A DNA stretch of 17,844 bases from GCA-2723085 sp042093455 (GCA_042093455.1 JBELEU010000022.1:1-17844), one strand, 5' to 3'; positions 1-8,166 are shown, counted from the stretch's first letter. The notes: generated by a model from the sequence alone, not told the origin. A program made the numbers and translations.

Positions 1-1144
1 GAGCATGACAAAGCTACCACTAACCATTTGGGCCTTTTTCATTACTGCAATATTAGGTGTGCTTTCATTCCCTGTATTACTTTCATGTGCAGTATTGCTT
101 TTAATGGACAGAGGTTTAGGAACAAGTTTTTACATGAGCGACATTGTAACTTCATCTGGAGCTTTAGACGCTACTGGAGGAAGCCCAATTTTATATGAAC
201 ATCTATTTTGGTTTTTAGGACATCCTGAGGTGTATATTATACTTTTACCAGCCTTAGGAATGACATCCGAAATCATTTCAACTTGTGCTAGAAAGCCTAT
301 TTTTGGTTACAGAGCCATGATTGGTTCAATGTTAGCTATTGGATTCTTATCATTTATTGTTTGGGGTCACCATATGTTTTTAACTGGGATGAATCCTTTC
401 TTAGGAGGGGTATTTACTTTTACAACACTTTTAATTGCAATTCCATCAGCTGTAAAGGCTTTTAATTATATTACAACAATTTACAAAGGAAATGTTATCA
501 TGACACCAGCAATGTTGTTTTGTATAGGGTCTGTTTCAACATTTATTTCTGGTGGTGTTACTGGTATAATTTTGGCAGATTCAGCACTTGATATCTCTCA
601 ACATGACACTTACTTTGTTGTTGGCCACTTCCACATAGTTATGGGAATGACAGCCATCCTAGGAATGTTTGCCGGTATCTATCATTGGTTTCCAAAAATG
701 TACGGTAAAATGATGAACAAACGTATGGGTATGGTTCATTTTTGGATAACAATTGTTTGTGGGTATGGTGTTTTTGTTCCAATGCACTTTTTAGGTGAAG
801 GTGGTTTACCGAGAAGATATTATGAAAATACAAACTTCCCAATGTTTGATCATTTCTTGGATCTAAATATTCTAATATCTGTATTTGCAACCATTGGTGT
901 GGTTGCTCAAGTGATATTCTTCTTTAATTTCTTCTACAGTATATTTAGAGGACCTATTGCATCATTAAACCCATGGAAATCTAATTCATTAGAGTGGACA
1001 ACACCAATAGAACATATTCATGGAAATTGGCCTGGTGAAATACCAACTGTTTACAGATGGCCTTATGACTACAGTAAGCCTGGTAAAGAGCATGATTTTG
1101 TCCCTCAAAATGTTCCTCTTACTGATGACGAAGAAGAACATTAA
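1..1144 (+). CDS. ctaD: Cytochrome c oxidase subunit I, 3' part (5' end outside window)
   Basis: Catalytic subunit of a heme-copper oxidase in the inner membrane, which reduces oxygen to water and pumps protons. The frame is open from the first bases, so the ATG at 5 is internal; codons start at base 2. About 379 residues are visible of a family usually near 600. Counting from the ATG at 5, HPEVY (73-77) carries the CuB histidine, the A-type proton-channel Glu75 and the cross-linked Tyr77. HH122-123 are the other CuB ligands. Lys151 in IPSAVKAF is the K-channel lysine. HDTYFVVGHFH (200-210) holds the Mg site, the heme a3 ligand His208 and the heme a ligand His210. The tail with HGNWPGEIP and YRWPYDYSKPG, and the extra loop at about 43-60 before the HPEVY helix, are as I recall them from Bacteroidota subunit I. 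A hairpin terminator follows the stop. Heme A synthase is encoded about 2.6 kb downstream. Confidence 0.96.
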   Translation, partial: SMTKLPLTIWAFFITAILGVLSFPVLLSCAVLLLMDRGLGTSFYMSDIVTSSGALDATGGSPILYEHLFWFLGHPEVYIILLPALGMTSEIISTCARKPIFGYRAMIGSMLAIGFLSFIVWGHHMFLTGMNPFLGGVFTFTTLLIAIPSAVKAFNYITTIYKGNVIMTPAMLFCIGSVSTFISGGVTGIILADSALDISQHDTYFVVGHFHIVMGMTAILGMFAGIYHWFPKMYGKMMNKRMGMVHFWITIVCGYGVFVPMHFLGEGGLPRRYYENTNFPMFDHFLDLNILISVFATIGVVAQVIFFFNFFYSIFRGPIASLNPWKSNSLEWTTPIEHIHGNWPGEIPTVYRWPYDYSKPGKEHDFVPQNVPLTDDEEEH

Positions 1145-1784
1145 AAATTTTAACTATTTAAATTTAAAGTCCGTTCATTTACATGTTCGGACTTTTTTTT
1201 TGTTACTATTTATTATTTGTTCATCATCATTTTCGGCTCAATTAGTAGATACAATTAGATTTAGTTTAAATCAAAAACCTAATATTTTTTTAAAACTTGA
1301 TGTAAAGAACTTTTTCATCAATAATCAAATGAATCAATTTAAAGAACTTAAGGTAGGAGTCGATTTTAATGATTTGGTTCGATTTGGCGCTGGATATTCT
1401 TGGCTAAAATCAAAACGTAATCCTTATCTTAATCAGGATTCTAGTGAACTAAACATTAATTCAGTGATATTATTTACTGAATATATTTTTTATGCACAAA
1501 ACAATTGGGCGGCTGAAATACCAGCTGAAATAGGCATAGGAAGGATTTCTCACATGAAGAATAATTCAACCTTAACAAAGGGTCTTTATGTTTATTATGA
1601 ACCTGCATTAATTTTAGAGTATTCTGGTTTTGAATACATTTCTTTAGGCTTTGGAACAGGTTTTAGATTTACTTCTAAAAATAACTTATTATTTACTGAA
1701 AAACTAAGTAAGCCAGTATATATTTTTAGATTAAAATTTAGATTTAAAAAAATCTATAAGCACATAAATAGTAATTATAAGTAA
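1125..1784 (+). CDS. Small exported beta-rich protein, probably outer membrane, unknown function
   Basis: I do not recognise a named family. Starting at ATG 1125 gives about 219 residues, overlapping the ctaD 3' end by 20 bases. The N-terminus is basic (MTKKNIKN), followed by a hydrophobic stretch TFFLLLFIICSSSFSAQ that looks like a signal peptide cut before Gln. The n-region would be unusually long, about 22 residues. The rest alternates polar and hydrophobic residues in strand-like segments (VGVDFNDLVRFGAGYSW, YISLGFGTGFRF, FRLKFRFKK), which suggests a small beta-barrel or surface protein. The start is uncertain: ATG 1110 and TTG 1200 are in frame too. TTG 1200 would leave no positive charge before the hydrophobic core, so I prefer 1125. 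The ctaD terminator hairpin lies inside the signal-peptide codons. The frame itself is convincing because it stays open to 1784 and ends 19 bases before ruvB. Confidence 0.6.
   Translation: MTKKNIKNFNYLNLKSVHLHVRTFFLLLFIICSSSFSAQLVDTIRFSLNQKPNIFLKLDVKNFFINNQMNQFKELKVGVDFNDLVRFGAGYSWLKSKRNPYLNQDSSELNINSVILFTEYIFYAQNNWAAEIPAEIGIGRISHMKNNSTLTKGLYVYYEPALILEYSGFEYISLGFGTGFRFTSKNNLLFTEKLSKPVYIFRLKFRFKKIYKHINSNYK
1166..1201 (+). terminator. Rho-independent terminator after ctaD
   Basis: A perfect 8-bp inverted repeat, AAAGTCCG (1166-1173) and CGGACTTT (1188-1195), encloses a 14-base loop and runs into nine T residues (1193-1201). It begins 22 bases after the ctaD stop codon. It overlaps the N-terminal codons of the next open frame, so termination here would reduce that gene's expression unless transcription reads through. 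Confidence 0.8.
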
Positions 1785-1791
1785 CCGCACA

Positions 1792-1799
1792 TATATTTG
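1792..1799 (+). promoter_or_regulatory. Bacteroidota -7 promoter box before ruvB
   Basis: TATATTTG matches the TAnnTTTG -7 consensus of the Bacteroidota primary sigma factor. Only four bases separate its G from the ruvB ATG, so the transcript would start at or next to the A of the start codon. No TTG is present 17-23 bases upstream, so the -33 element is missing or degenerate. Confidence 0.45.
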
Positions 1800-1803
1800 T
1801 AAT

Positions 1804-2826
1804 ATGATTGAAGAATATGACTTTAGAGGAGAATCTGAAGAAAAAGGAGATAAGGACTATGAAATTGCTTTAAGGCCAAAGCAATTTGATGACTTTGCGG
1901 GTCAAGATAGAATTGTAGAAAACTTAAAAATATTTGTTGCTGCAGCTAAATTACGTGATGAATCTTTAGATCATGTTCTTTTACATGGCCCTCCTGGCCT
2001 TGGGAAAACAACTCTTGCTCAAATTATTGCTCAAGAAATGTCTGTTGGTATAAAAATTACATCTGGACCAGTTCTCGATAAACCAGGAGATTTAGCTGGG
2101 CTATTAACCAACCTTGAAACAGGTGATGTTTTATTTATCGATGAAATTCACAGACTGAGTCCAATCATTGAAGAATATCTTTATTCAGCTATGGAAGATT
2201 ATAGAATTGACATTGTGTTAGATACTGGGCCAAATGCCAGAACAGTGCAAATAGATTTAAACCCTTTTACTCTTATTGGTGCAACAACTAGAAGTGGATT
2301 ATTAACTTCCCCATTAAGGGCTAGATTTGGTATTAATTCAAGATTAGAATATTATAATAACGATATTTTAACAGGAATAGTTGATAGGTCTGCACGTATC
2401 TTAGATATACCAATAAACAAAGATGCTGCTTCAGAAATTGCAGGTAGAAGTAGAGGAACCCCTCGAATTGCAAATGCCCTTTTAAGAAGAGTCCGAGATT
2501 ATGCCCAAGTTAAAGGAGATGGAGTTATAAATAATAACATTACTCAAATTGCATTAAAAGCCCTTCAGGTTGACCAACATGGCCTAGACGAAATGGACAA
2601 CAAAATTCTAATGGCCATTATTGATAAATACAAAGGAGGTCCAGTAGGAGTCAATACGATTGCAACTGTAGTTGGCGAACAACCAGGAACCATTGAAGAA
2701 GTATATGAACCATTTTTGGTTCAACAAGGATATCTAGTCAGAACTCCAAGAGGAAGAAAAGTTACAGAACAGGCCTATAAGCACTTAAACTTAAAACCTG
2801 GAGAATCTCAAGGAACTATTTTTTAA
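1804..2826 (+). CDS. ruvB: Holliday junction branch migration ATPase RuvB
   Basis: AAA+ motor that forms hexameric rings on DNA and, with RuvA, drives branch migration of Holliday junctions in recombinational repair. The 340-residue length is normal for the family. Walker A is GPPGLGKTT (62-70) and Walker B is LFIDEIHRL with Asp113-Glu114. Sensor 1 lies in GATTRSG (159-165), and the conserved arginines are in LRARFG (171-176). The C-terminal winged-helix DNA-binding part contains GGPVGVNTIATVVGE and a basic RTPRGRK segment. The start at 1804 gives MIEEYDF, a usual N-terminus. The stop overlaps the queG start by one base (TAATG), implying translational coupling. A TAnnTTTG box four bases before the ATG suggests a leaderless mRNA. 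ruvA and ruvC are not in the window. Confidence 0.97.
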   Translation: MIEEYDFRGESEEKGDKDYEIALRPKQFDDFAGQDRIVENLKIFVAAAKLRDESLDHVLLHGPPGLGKTTLAQIIAQEMSVGIKITSGPVLDKPGDLAGLLTNLETGDVLFIDEIHRLSPIIEEYLYSAMEDYRIDIVLDTGPNARTVQIDLNPFTLIGATTRSGLLTSPLRARFGINSRLEYYNNDILTGIVDRSARILDIPINKDAASEIAGRSRGTPRIANALLRRVRDYAQVKGDGVINNNITQIALKALQVDQHGLDEMDNKILMAIIDKYKGGPVGVNTIATVVGEQPGTIEEVYEPFLVQQGYLVRTPRGRKVTEQAYKHLNLKPGESQGTIF

Positions 2827-3761
2827 TGAATAGTGAAAAAAATACACTATTAATAAAGCAAAAAGCTTTTGAGTTAGGCTTTAGTCATGTTGGAATTTCA
2901 AAAGCATCATTCTTAGACGATGAAGCAAAAAAGCTAGAAATATGGCTTAATAATAATCACCATGGAAAAATGAATTACATGGAAAATTATTTTGATTTGA
3001 GAACTGATCCTAGAAAGTTAGTCGATGATGCAAAATCAGTTATTACCGTACTTTTAAATTATTATACAGATAAACAACAAAAAGATAAAACTGCCCCGAA
3101 AATTTCCAAATATGCATATGGAAAAGATTATCATTATATCATTAGGGATAAATTAAATACTCTTTATGATTTTATTAAGAAAGAGATTGGTGAAGTTAAT
3201 GCAAGAGGGTTTGTAGATTCTGCTCCAGTTATGGACAAGGTTTGGGCTGAAAAAAGCGGCCTTGGATGGTTGGGAAAAAATAGTAATATTATCAACAGAG
3301 AAAATGGTTCTTTTTTCTTTATTGGAGAATTGATATTAGATTTAGAGCTAGACACGGATGTTCCCATAAAAGATTATTGTGGTACTTGCACAAAGTGTAT
3401 TGACGAATGTCCAACCAATGCTATTGTGGAACCATATGTCGTAGATGGCTCAAAATGCATCTCTTATTTGACCATTGAACTTAAAGATGAATTGATTCCA
3501 AGTGAATTTAAAGGTGAAATGGAGGATTGGATTTTTGGTTGTGATGTTTGTCAAGATGTTTGTCCATGGAATAAATTTTCTAAGCCACACGAGGAAACAT
3601 GGTTTGACCCTCATGTCGATTTATTAAGTTTAACCAAGAAAGATTGGGAAGACCTAAATAAAGAAACCTTCAATAAGGTATTCAAGAAATCGGCTGTCAA
3701 AAGAACTAAGTATGAAGGATTAAAAAGAAATATTAAATTCATCAACACAAAAAATACTTAA
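2826..3761 (+). CDS. queG: Epoxyqueuosine reductase QueG
   Basis: Reduces epoxyqueuosine to queuosine at the wobble base of certain tRNAs, the last step of queuosine synthesis. It is a cytosolic cobalamin enzyme with two [4Fe-4S] clusters. The N-terminal cobalamin-binding part contains GFVDSAPVMDK with Asp131, the expected acid, followed by KSGLGWLGKN. The ferredoxin-like part has Cys185, 188, 191 and 195 (CGTCTKCIDECP), Cys211 (KCISY) and Cys239, 242 and 246 (CDVCQDVCPWN), which is the full cluster set. At 311 residues it is shorter than E. coli or B. subtilis QueG (about 380). It ends soon after the iron-sulfur domain and lacks the C-terminal HEAT-like repeats, which I believe is usual in Bacteroidota. 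It overlaps the ruvB stop by one base and probably shares its transcript. Confidence 0.95.
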   Translation: MNSEKNTLLIKQKAFELGFSHVGISKASFLDDEAKKLEIWLNNNHHGKMNYMENYFDLRTDPRKLVDDAKSVITVLLNYYTDKQQKDKTAPKISKYAYGKDYHYIIRDKLNTLYDFIKKEIGEVNARGFVDSAPVMDKVWAEKSGLGWLGKNSNIINRENGSFFFIGELILDLELDTDVPIKDYCGTCTKCIDECPTNAIVEPYVVDGSKCISYLTIELKDELIPSEFKGEMEDWIFGCDVCQDVCPWNKFSKPHEETWFDPHVDLLSLTKKDWEDLNKETFNKVFKKSAVKRTKYEGLKRNIKFINTKNT

Positions 3762-3790
3762 AACTATTTTTTAGAAATTTGTAAATCATT

Positions 3791-4774
3791 ATGGCATTAA
3801 AATTTCATTGGATCACTTTATTTTTTATTTATCTAGTTGTAATTGCAGGGTCAATTGTACGAATGACAGGTTCCGGAATGGGGTGTCCAGATTGGCCAAA
3901 ATGCTTTGATCAGTACATACCACCAACCGATGCTACTGATTTGCCAGAAAATTACCAAGATTATTATTCTTCAAAAAGAGAAGAAAAAATTAAAAAGTTT
4001 TCTTCTTTTTTAAAGAGTATAGGACTAGACGAAAAAGCAAATATTTTAGAGAATGACAAAAGTTTATTGATAGAACAACCTTTCAATGTATGGAATACAT
4101 GGACAGAATATATAAATAGATTGATTGGAGCTTTAGCAGGTCTTTTTATTTTGGGAGGGGTAGTAATTTCTTTACTTTCTAAAGTACAAAGACTCAAAAA
4201 AGTTATTTTATGTTCTTTACTTCTAATATTAACCTTTTTCCAAGCATGGTGGGGATCAATGGTAGTTGCTACTAATATTGTTCCTTGGGTCTTAACCGTT
4301 CACATGATTATTGCTGCTTTCATGATCGGAATACAGGTAGTTATTATTGAACAGTGGACATTAAATAAAAATTTCATTCCTAAACCTGTTAAGAGACTAG
4401 CTTTTTTAGGAATTATTATTTTAATCATTCAAATAATAATAGGTACACAAGTTAGACAACATGTGGATGAGTGGTTAATATCAAACTCAAGAGATACATT
4501 TAACCTTATTCAAGTGTCAGATTTTATTTCACACAGAACAGTTGCTCTTGCATTGATTATTTATGTATTTCTTTTAACATTTATCAACTATTTAAAAAAG
4601 GTTCATTCAAAAGTTATATACGCTATTTTTACGATATTAATAATCGAAGCTATAACTGGGAAAATACTTGCTGATTATTGTTTGCCAATATTATTACAGC
4701 CTTTTCATTTGCTTTTTGCTCTACTTTTATTCGGCCTTTTAGTTCGATTAGTTGTCAATTCAAAGAAAATATAA
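3791..4774 (+). CDS. ctaA: Heme A synthase, COX15/CtaA family
   Basis: Inner-membrane enzyme that oxidises the C8 methyl group of heme O to a formyl group, giving heme A for cytochrome oxidase. The 327 residues contain about eight hydrophobic segments. Conserved features are GSIVRMTGSGMGCPDWPKCF (20-39) with the redox cysteine pair Cys32/Cys38, the catalytic Glu106 in WTEYINRL, and histidines at 171 (LTVHMI), 248 (ISHRT) and 306 (QPFHLL). Cys297 is in the second half. The first canonical heme-ligand His, expected three residues after the catalytic Glu (ExxHR), is Asn109 here. A charged loop of about 60 residues (41-100) follows the first helix; as far as I recall, both traits occur in Bacteroidota COX15. 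The gene starts 29 bases after queG and lies close to ctaD, whose product needs heme A. Confidence 0.9.
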   Translation: MALKFHWITLFFIYLVVIAGSIVRMTGSGMGCPDWPKCFDQYIPPTDATDLPENYQDYYSSKREEKIKKFSSFLKSIGLDEKANILENDKSLLIEQPFNVWNTWTEYINRLIGALAGLFILGGVVISLLSKVQRLKKVILCSLLLILTFFQAWWGSMVVATNIVPWVLTVHMIIAAFMIGIQVVIIEQWTLNKNFIPKPVKRLAFLGIIILIIQIIIGTQVRQHVDEWLISNSRDTFNLIQVSDFISHRTVALALIIYVFLLTFINYLKKVHSKVIYAIFTILIIEAITGKILADYCLPILLQPFHLLFALLLFGLLVRLVVNSKKI

Positions 4775-4778
4775 GATA

Positions 4779-5345
4779 ATGTTATTAAAAAACATTTCAT
4801 TAATAATTGCCATATCCTTTGTATTTATTCTTTGTAAAAATGATGCTTCAAACGAAACGCTATTTTCTTCTATAGATGGGAAAGAACATACAGAAATTCT
4901 AGAGGGAAAAAATTCTGTAAATAAAAACACATTATTGGTTCTATACAATCGATCAGATGAAGTTGATTTGCTGACTAGAATTTATATTTCTGATAGCCTT
5001 TCGTGTTCGGATTCAATTTGGCAAAAGCATTATTTGAATGCAATTTTTAAAATATGCAATGACTTAAACCATGATGAGAAAAAATATGTAGGCCCAAATT
5101 TATTTTATTACTTTTTACACCATCCTAAAAGCTTTTATGGTCAATTAAATGACTTACCTATTTATGAAAGTGATTGTGTATTAAATTTGATAGGGCAAGA
5201 AATAAAATACAATACTCAAAAAGAAGAAATTACACTAATAAGTATTAAGAATTTGGTGTTTTCTAACTGTATTTCATGTAGTGAAGCTCAAATATCATCT
5301 CTAGATCAATACATTGATTTAGCAGATAAAATGTTTTATGAATAA
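4779..5345 (+). CDS. Cysteine-containing small exported protein, possible lipoprotein, unknown function
   Basis: I do not recognise a family. An open frame begins at 4752, inside ctaA, but the ATG at 4779, four bases after the ctaA stop, gives a clean signal sequence (MLLKNISLIIAISFVFILC) and 188 residues. Cys19 follows the hydrophobic stretch, but the residues before it (FIL) are not a standard lipobox, so lipidation is uncertain. The mature part is charged and probably mostly helical, with scattered cysteines and a CISC pair (Cys164, Cys167) near the C-terminus. CISC is not followed by His, so it is not a c-type heme site. The close spacing to ctaA suggests co-transcription and perhaps a role in oxidase assembly or a related envelope task, but that is only context. 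The stop lies one base from the end of the convergent porX gene. Confidence 0.7.
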   Translation: MLLKNISLIIAISFVFILCKNDASNETLFSSIDGKEHTEILEGKNSVNKNTLLVLYNRSDEVDLLTRIYISDSLSCSDSIWQKHYLNAIFKICNDLNHDEKKYVGPNLFYYFLHHPKSFYGQLNDLPIYESDCVLNLIGQEIKYNTQKEEITLISIKNLVFSNCISCSEAQISSLDQYIDLADKMFYE

Positions 5346-5346
5346 C

Positions 5347-6888
5347 TTATTTTGGGGATAAAAAAACATAAGGAATGATCATTTCTTCTAATGAAATTCC
5401 TCCATGTTGAAAAGTGTCTTTATAAAGGTTTACATACTGATTGTAGTTGTTAGGGTAAACAAAATAACCATCCTCCTTTGCGAAAATATAAGAGGAACTT
5501 ATCCCCGTCTTTGGAAGACCAATAGCTTCTGGATTGTGCCCTTCAAAAACGTCTTTTTTATTGTAAGAAAGATTTTTCCCAACCTTGTATCTCATGTTGG
5601 AGTTGGTAGATCTAGTACCAATAACTTTTGATGGCGATTGAACACGGACTGTACCATGGTCAGTAGTAATCATAACTTTACACTTATTGTCACTCATTTT
5701 TTGAAGCAGTTCATAAAGAGGGGAGTGTTTAAACCAACTTAGAGTTATTGATCTATAAGCTGATTCATCTTCAGCCAACTCTTTTATAACTTCCATTTCA
5801 CTTCTTACGTGTGATAAAGTATCTACAAAATTATAAACTATGGTATTGAAATTATTTTGTAATAAATTACTAAACTGATTGACCAGTTTTTTACCAGCGT
5901 TCAATTGAGTTATTTTATTGTATGACATCTTCACATTTAAATGATTTCGCTTAATATTCTCATTCAATAAAAACTCTTCATTTAAGTTTTTGCCTCCTTC
6001 TTCTTCTTCACTAACCCATTTGGTTGGATATTTTTGTTTGATCTGTTTTGGAGTAAGACCAGCAAACAATGCATTTCTAGAATATTGGGTTGTTGTAGGT
6101 AAAATGCTTAAATATAATTCTTCTTCATCTATTTCAAAAAGCTCTTGAATAGTTGGTTTTATAGTGAGCCATTGATCATACCTTAAGTTATCGATTACCA
6201 CAAGAAAATATTTTTCATCAGAGAGTTTAGGAAAGAGCTTTTCTTTTAAAAGTTGGTGACTAAATACAAGCTCTTCATTGGTTGTCCCATTTAGCCAGTT
6301 TTCATACTCTTTATTGACATTTTTACAAAACAATTGATTGGCTTCATTTTTTTGCATTTGAAGTACCTCACTCATGTTTTGATCAGATTTTTCAAGTTGT
6401 ATTTCCCAGAAATTCAATTTTTGAAACAACGCTTTCCAATCGGCAACATTTAACTTTTGATTAAGATCATCCGAAAGTTCTCTAAACTTTTGCCTGTAAG
6501 AGCTAGATGTACTTTCGCTAACCAGGCGTTTACCATCCATTAACTTTTTAATAGCGATCAATATTTGATTTGGGTTAACAGGCTTAATTAAATAATCACT
6601 TATTTGCTTACCAATAGCCTCCTCCATAATGAATTCTTCTTCACTTTTGGTAATCATAATTACTGGAGTATTAGGCTTCTTAGCCTTAATTTCTTCAAGT
6701 GCTTCTAGGCCATTCATGCCTGGCATGTTCTCATCTAAAAAAATAACATCATAATTAGCTCTAGCTGCATTTTCAACAGCTTCTACACCAGATTGAACTG
6801 GGTCTACTTCATATCCTTTATTTTCTAGAAAAATAATATGAGGTTTTAAACTATCTATTTCATCGTCTGCCCAAAGTATTCTTGCCAT
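5347..6888 (-). CDS. porX: PorX, response regulator with PglZ/alkaline-phosphatase-fold output domain
   Basis: Regulator of the type IX secretion system, acting with the kinase PorY and SigP in Porphyromonas gingivalis, where PorX is also a metal-dependent phosphodiesterase acting on oligonucleotides. Residues 1-120 form a receiver domain: acidic pocket ADDE (7-10), phospho-acceptor Asp52 in FLDENMPG, Thr80 and Lys102 in IKP. A helical linker follows, then a PglZ domain from about 215. Candidate metal and catalytic residues all keep the superfamily layout: Asp233 (VVIDNLRYD), the Thr265-267 run (LPTTTQYSRN), Asp356 and His360 (NFVDTLSH), Asp410-His411 (TTDHGT) and His495 (QHGGISLEE). The 513-residue length fits. 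It is transcribed alone and divergently from the HD gene, with 49 bases between. Two predicted T9SS cargo proteins are encoded 8-11 kb away. No TAnnTTTG box is visible upstream of it. Confidence 0.94.
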   Translation of the reverse strand: MARILWADDEIDSLKPHIIFLENKGYEVDPVQSGVEAVENAARANYDVIFLDENMPGMNGLEALEEIKAKKPNTPVIMITKSEEEFIMEEAIGKQISDYLIKPVNPNQILIAIKKLMDGKRLVSESTSSSYRQKFRELSDDLNQKLNVADWKALFQKLNFWEIQLEKSDQNMSEVLQMQKNEANQLFCKNVNKEYENWLNGTTNEELVFSHQLLKEKLFPKLSDEKYFLVVIDNLRYDQWLTIKPTIQELFEIDEEELYLSILPTTTQYSRNALFAGLTPKQIKQKYPTKWVSEEEEGGKNLNEEFLLNENIKRNHLNVKMSYNKITQLNAGKKLVNQFSNLLQNNFNTIVYNFVDTLSHVRSEMEVIKELAEDESAYRSITLSWFKHSPLYELLQKMSDNKCKVMITTDHGTVRVQSPSKVIGTRSTNSNMRYKVGKNLSYNKKDVFEGHNPEAIGLPKTGISSSYIFAKEDGYFVYPNNYNQYVNLYKDTFQHGGISLEEMIIPYVFLSPK

Positions 6889-6913
6889 TTCGTTGTTGAT
6901 TTAATTAGATTTG
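6882..6913 (+). promoter_or_regulatory. Predicted promoter for the HD phosphohydrolase gene
   Basis: TTG (6882-6884), a 21-base spacer and TAGATTTG (6906-6913) fit the Bacteroidota pattern TTG-N17-23-TAnnTTTG. The expected start site near 6917 gives a leader of about 20 bases before the ATG at 6938. The TTG lies within the first codons of the divergent porX gene. Confidence 0.6.
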
Positions 6914-6937
6914 CTCTAACTTAATGATTTATATTTC

Positions 6938-8164
6938 ATGAACAATAATCAAGTTAGTAAAATACTAAACGATCCAGTCTATGGATTTATTACTCTTAAA
7001 AGAGGAATTTTATTAGATATTGTAGAGCATCCATATTTTCAGCGGCTTTCCAGGATAAAACAACTTGGGTTAACTTATCTTGTATATCCAGGGGCACATC
7101 ACACGCGATTTCATCATGCGCTTGGTTGTGTTCATCTAATGAATCAGGCCATCTTTACATTAAAAGAAATGGGATACTCGATCAATGAGAATGAGCAAGA
7201 AGGTGTTAAGTTAGCTATACTATTACACGACATTGGTCATGGTCCTTTTTCTCATGCTTTAGAACACAGTATAGTTTCAGAAATTCAGCATGAAGAATTA
7301 TCGCATATTTTTATGCAGCAACTTAATAAAGAATTTGGAGGCAAATTAGATACAGCTATTGCAATTTTCAAAGATGAATACCCAAAACGATTTTTACATC
7401 AATTGGTTTCTTCTCAGTTGGATATGGATCGATTAGATTATCTTAAAAGAGATAGTTTCTTCACAGGGGTTTCAGAGGGTGTTGTAAGCAATCAAAGAAT
7501 CATTAAAATGTTTGATTTAGTTAATGATGAAATTGTTATCAAAGAGAAAGGTGTTTATTCGATTGAGAAATTTTTAATTGCAAGAAGATTAATGTATTGG
7601 CAAGTTTATCTTCATAAAACAGTATTGAGCGCAGAATTTTTATTGATGAACATTTTAAAACGAGCAAAATATTTGTGTTCTAATGGAGAGTATATTTTTA
7701 CTACTGAAGCTATTAAGCCTTTCTTAAATGAAAAGGTTGATAGGAATAAAATTGAAACCTCATCTTTTCTTAACTCCTTCGCAAGGTTAGATGATTACGA
7801 TGTCTTTTCCTGCATTAAGGAGTGGGTAAATGACAAAGACCCCGTTTTGAGTATGCTTAGCAATGGTGTTGTAAATAGAAAACTACCTAAAGTTCTTATT
7901 TCGAAAGAAAAATTTTCAGATGAGGAGGTTCAAAATCATTTGATAATTCATCAAAAAAAACTTGGATTTTCAAATGATGAAATGAAATATTTTGTTTTTC
8001 AAAGATCAATGACCAACAATGCTTATGATACAAAGAAAGATGAAATCAAAATTTTATATAAAGATGGTACAATCAAAGATATTACTGAAGCGTCTGATAA
8101 TTTAAATGTTCAAGCTCTTTCAAAACAGGTAAGAAAACATTTTTTATTTGCTCCATACTTTTAA
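6938..8164 (+). CDS. HD-domain phosphohydrolase, dNTPase-like
   Basis: Cytosolic metal-dependent phosphohydrolase of the SAMHD1/YwfO-like branch; the substrate is not shown by sequence, and relatives hydrolyse dNTPs. The fold signature is clear: YPGAHHTRFHHALG with His60, LLHDIGHGPFSH with the His97-Asp98 pair, and QLDMDRLDYLKRD with Asp164 as the final metal ligand. The N-terminal INDPVYGFI-like opening (LNDPVYGFITL, 10-20) is typical of the family and supports the chosen start. The protein has 408 residues; the C-terminal 200 are helical with no motif I can name. It is divergent from porX and precedes lpxD by 38 bases. A promoter match lies upstream, and lpxD has its own promoter match downstream, so this gene may or may not be part of the lipid A transcript. 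Confidence 0.88.
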   Translation: MNNNQVSKILNDPVYGFITLKRGILLDIVEHPYFQRLSRIKQLGLTYLVYPGAHHTRFHHALGCVHLMNQAIFTLKEMGYSINENEQEGVKLAILLHDIGHGPFSHALEHSIVSEIQHEELSHIFMQQLNKEFGGKLDTAIAIFKDEYPKRFLHQLVSSQLDMDRLDYLKRDSFFTGVSEGVVSNQRIIKMFDLVNDEIVIKEKGVYSIEKFLIARRLMYWQVYLHKTVLSAEFLLMNILKRAKYLCSNGEYIFTTEAIKPFLNEKVDRNKIETSSFLNSFARLDDYDVFSCIKEWVNDKDPVLSMLSNGVVNRKLPKVLISKEKFSDEEVQNHLIIHQKKLGFSNDEMKYFVFQRSMTNNAYDTKKDEIKILYKDGTIKDITEASDNLNVQALSKQVRKHFLFAPYF

Positions 8165-8166
8165 AG

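Noticed and set aside
3773..3781. Possible promoter box before ctaA (GAAATTTG)
   Set aside because: It lacks the T of TAnnTTTG and has no TTG at the right distance; the gene is 29 bases behind queG and can be read from it.
4752..4778. Earlier start for the gene after ctaA, inside ctaA
   Set aside because: The ATG at 4779 gives a compact signal sequence directly, while the earlier start adds a charged stretch and overlaps ctaA.
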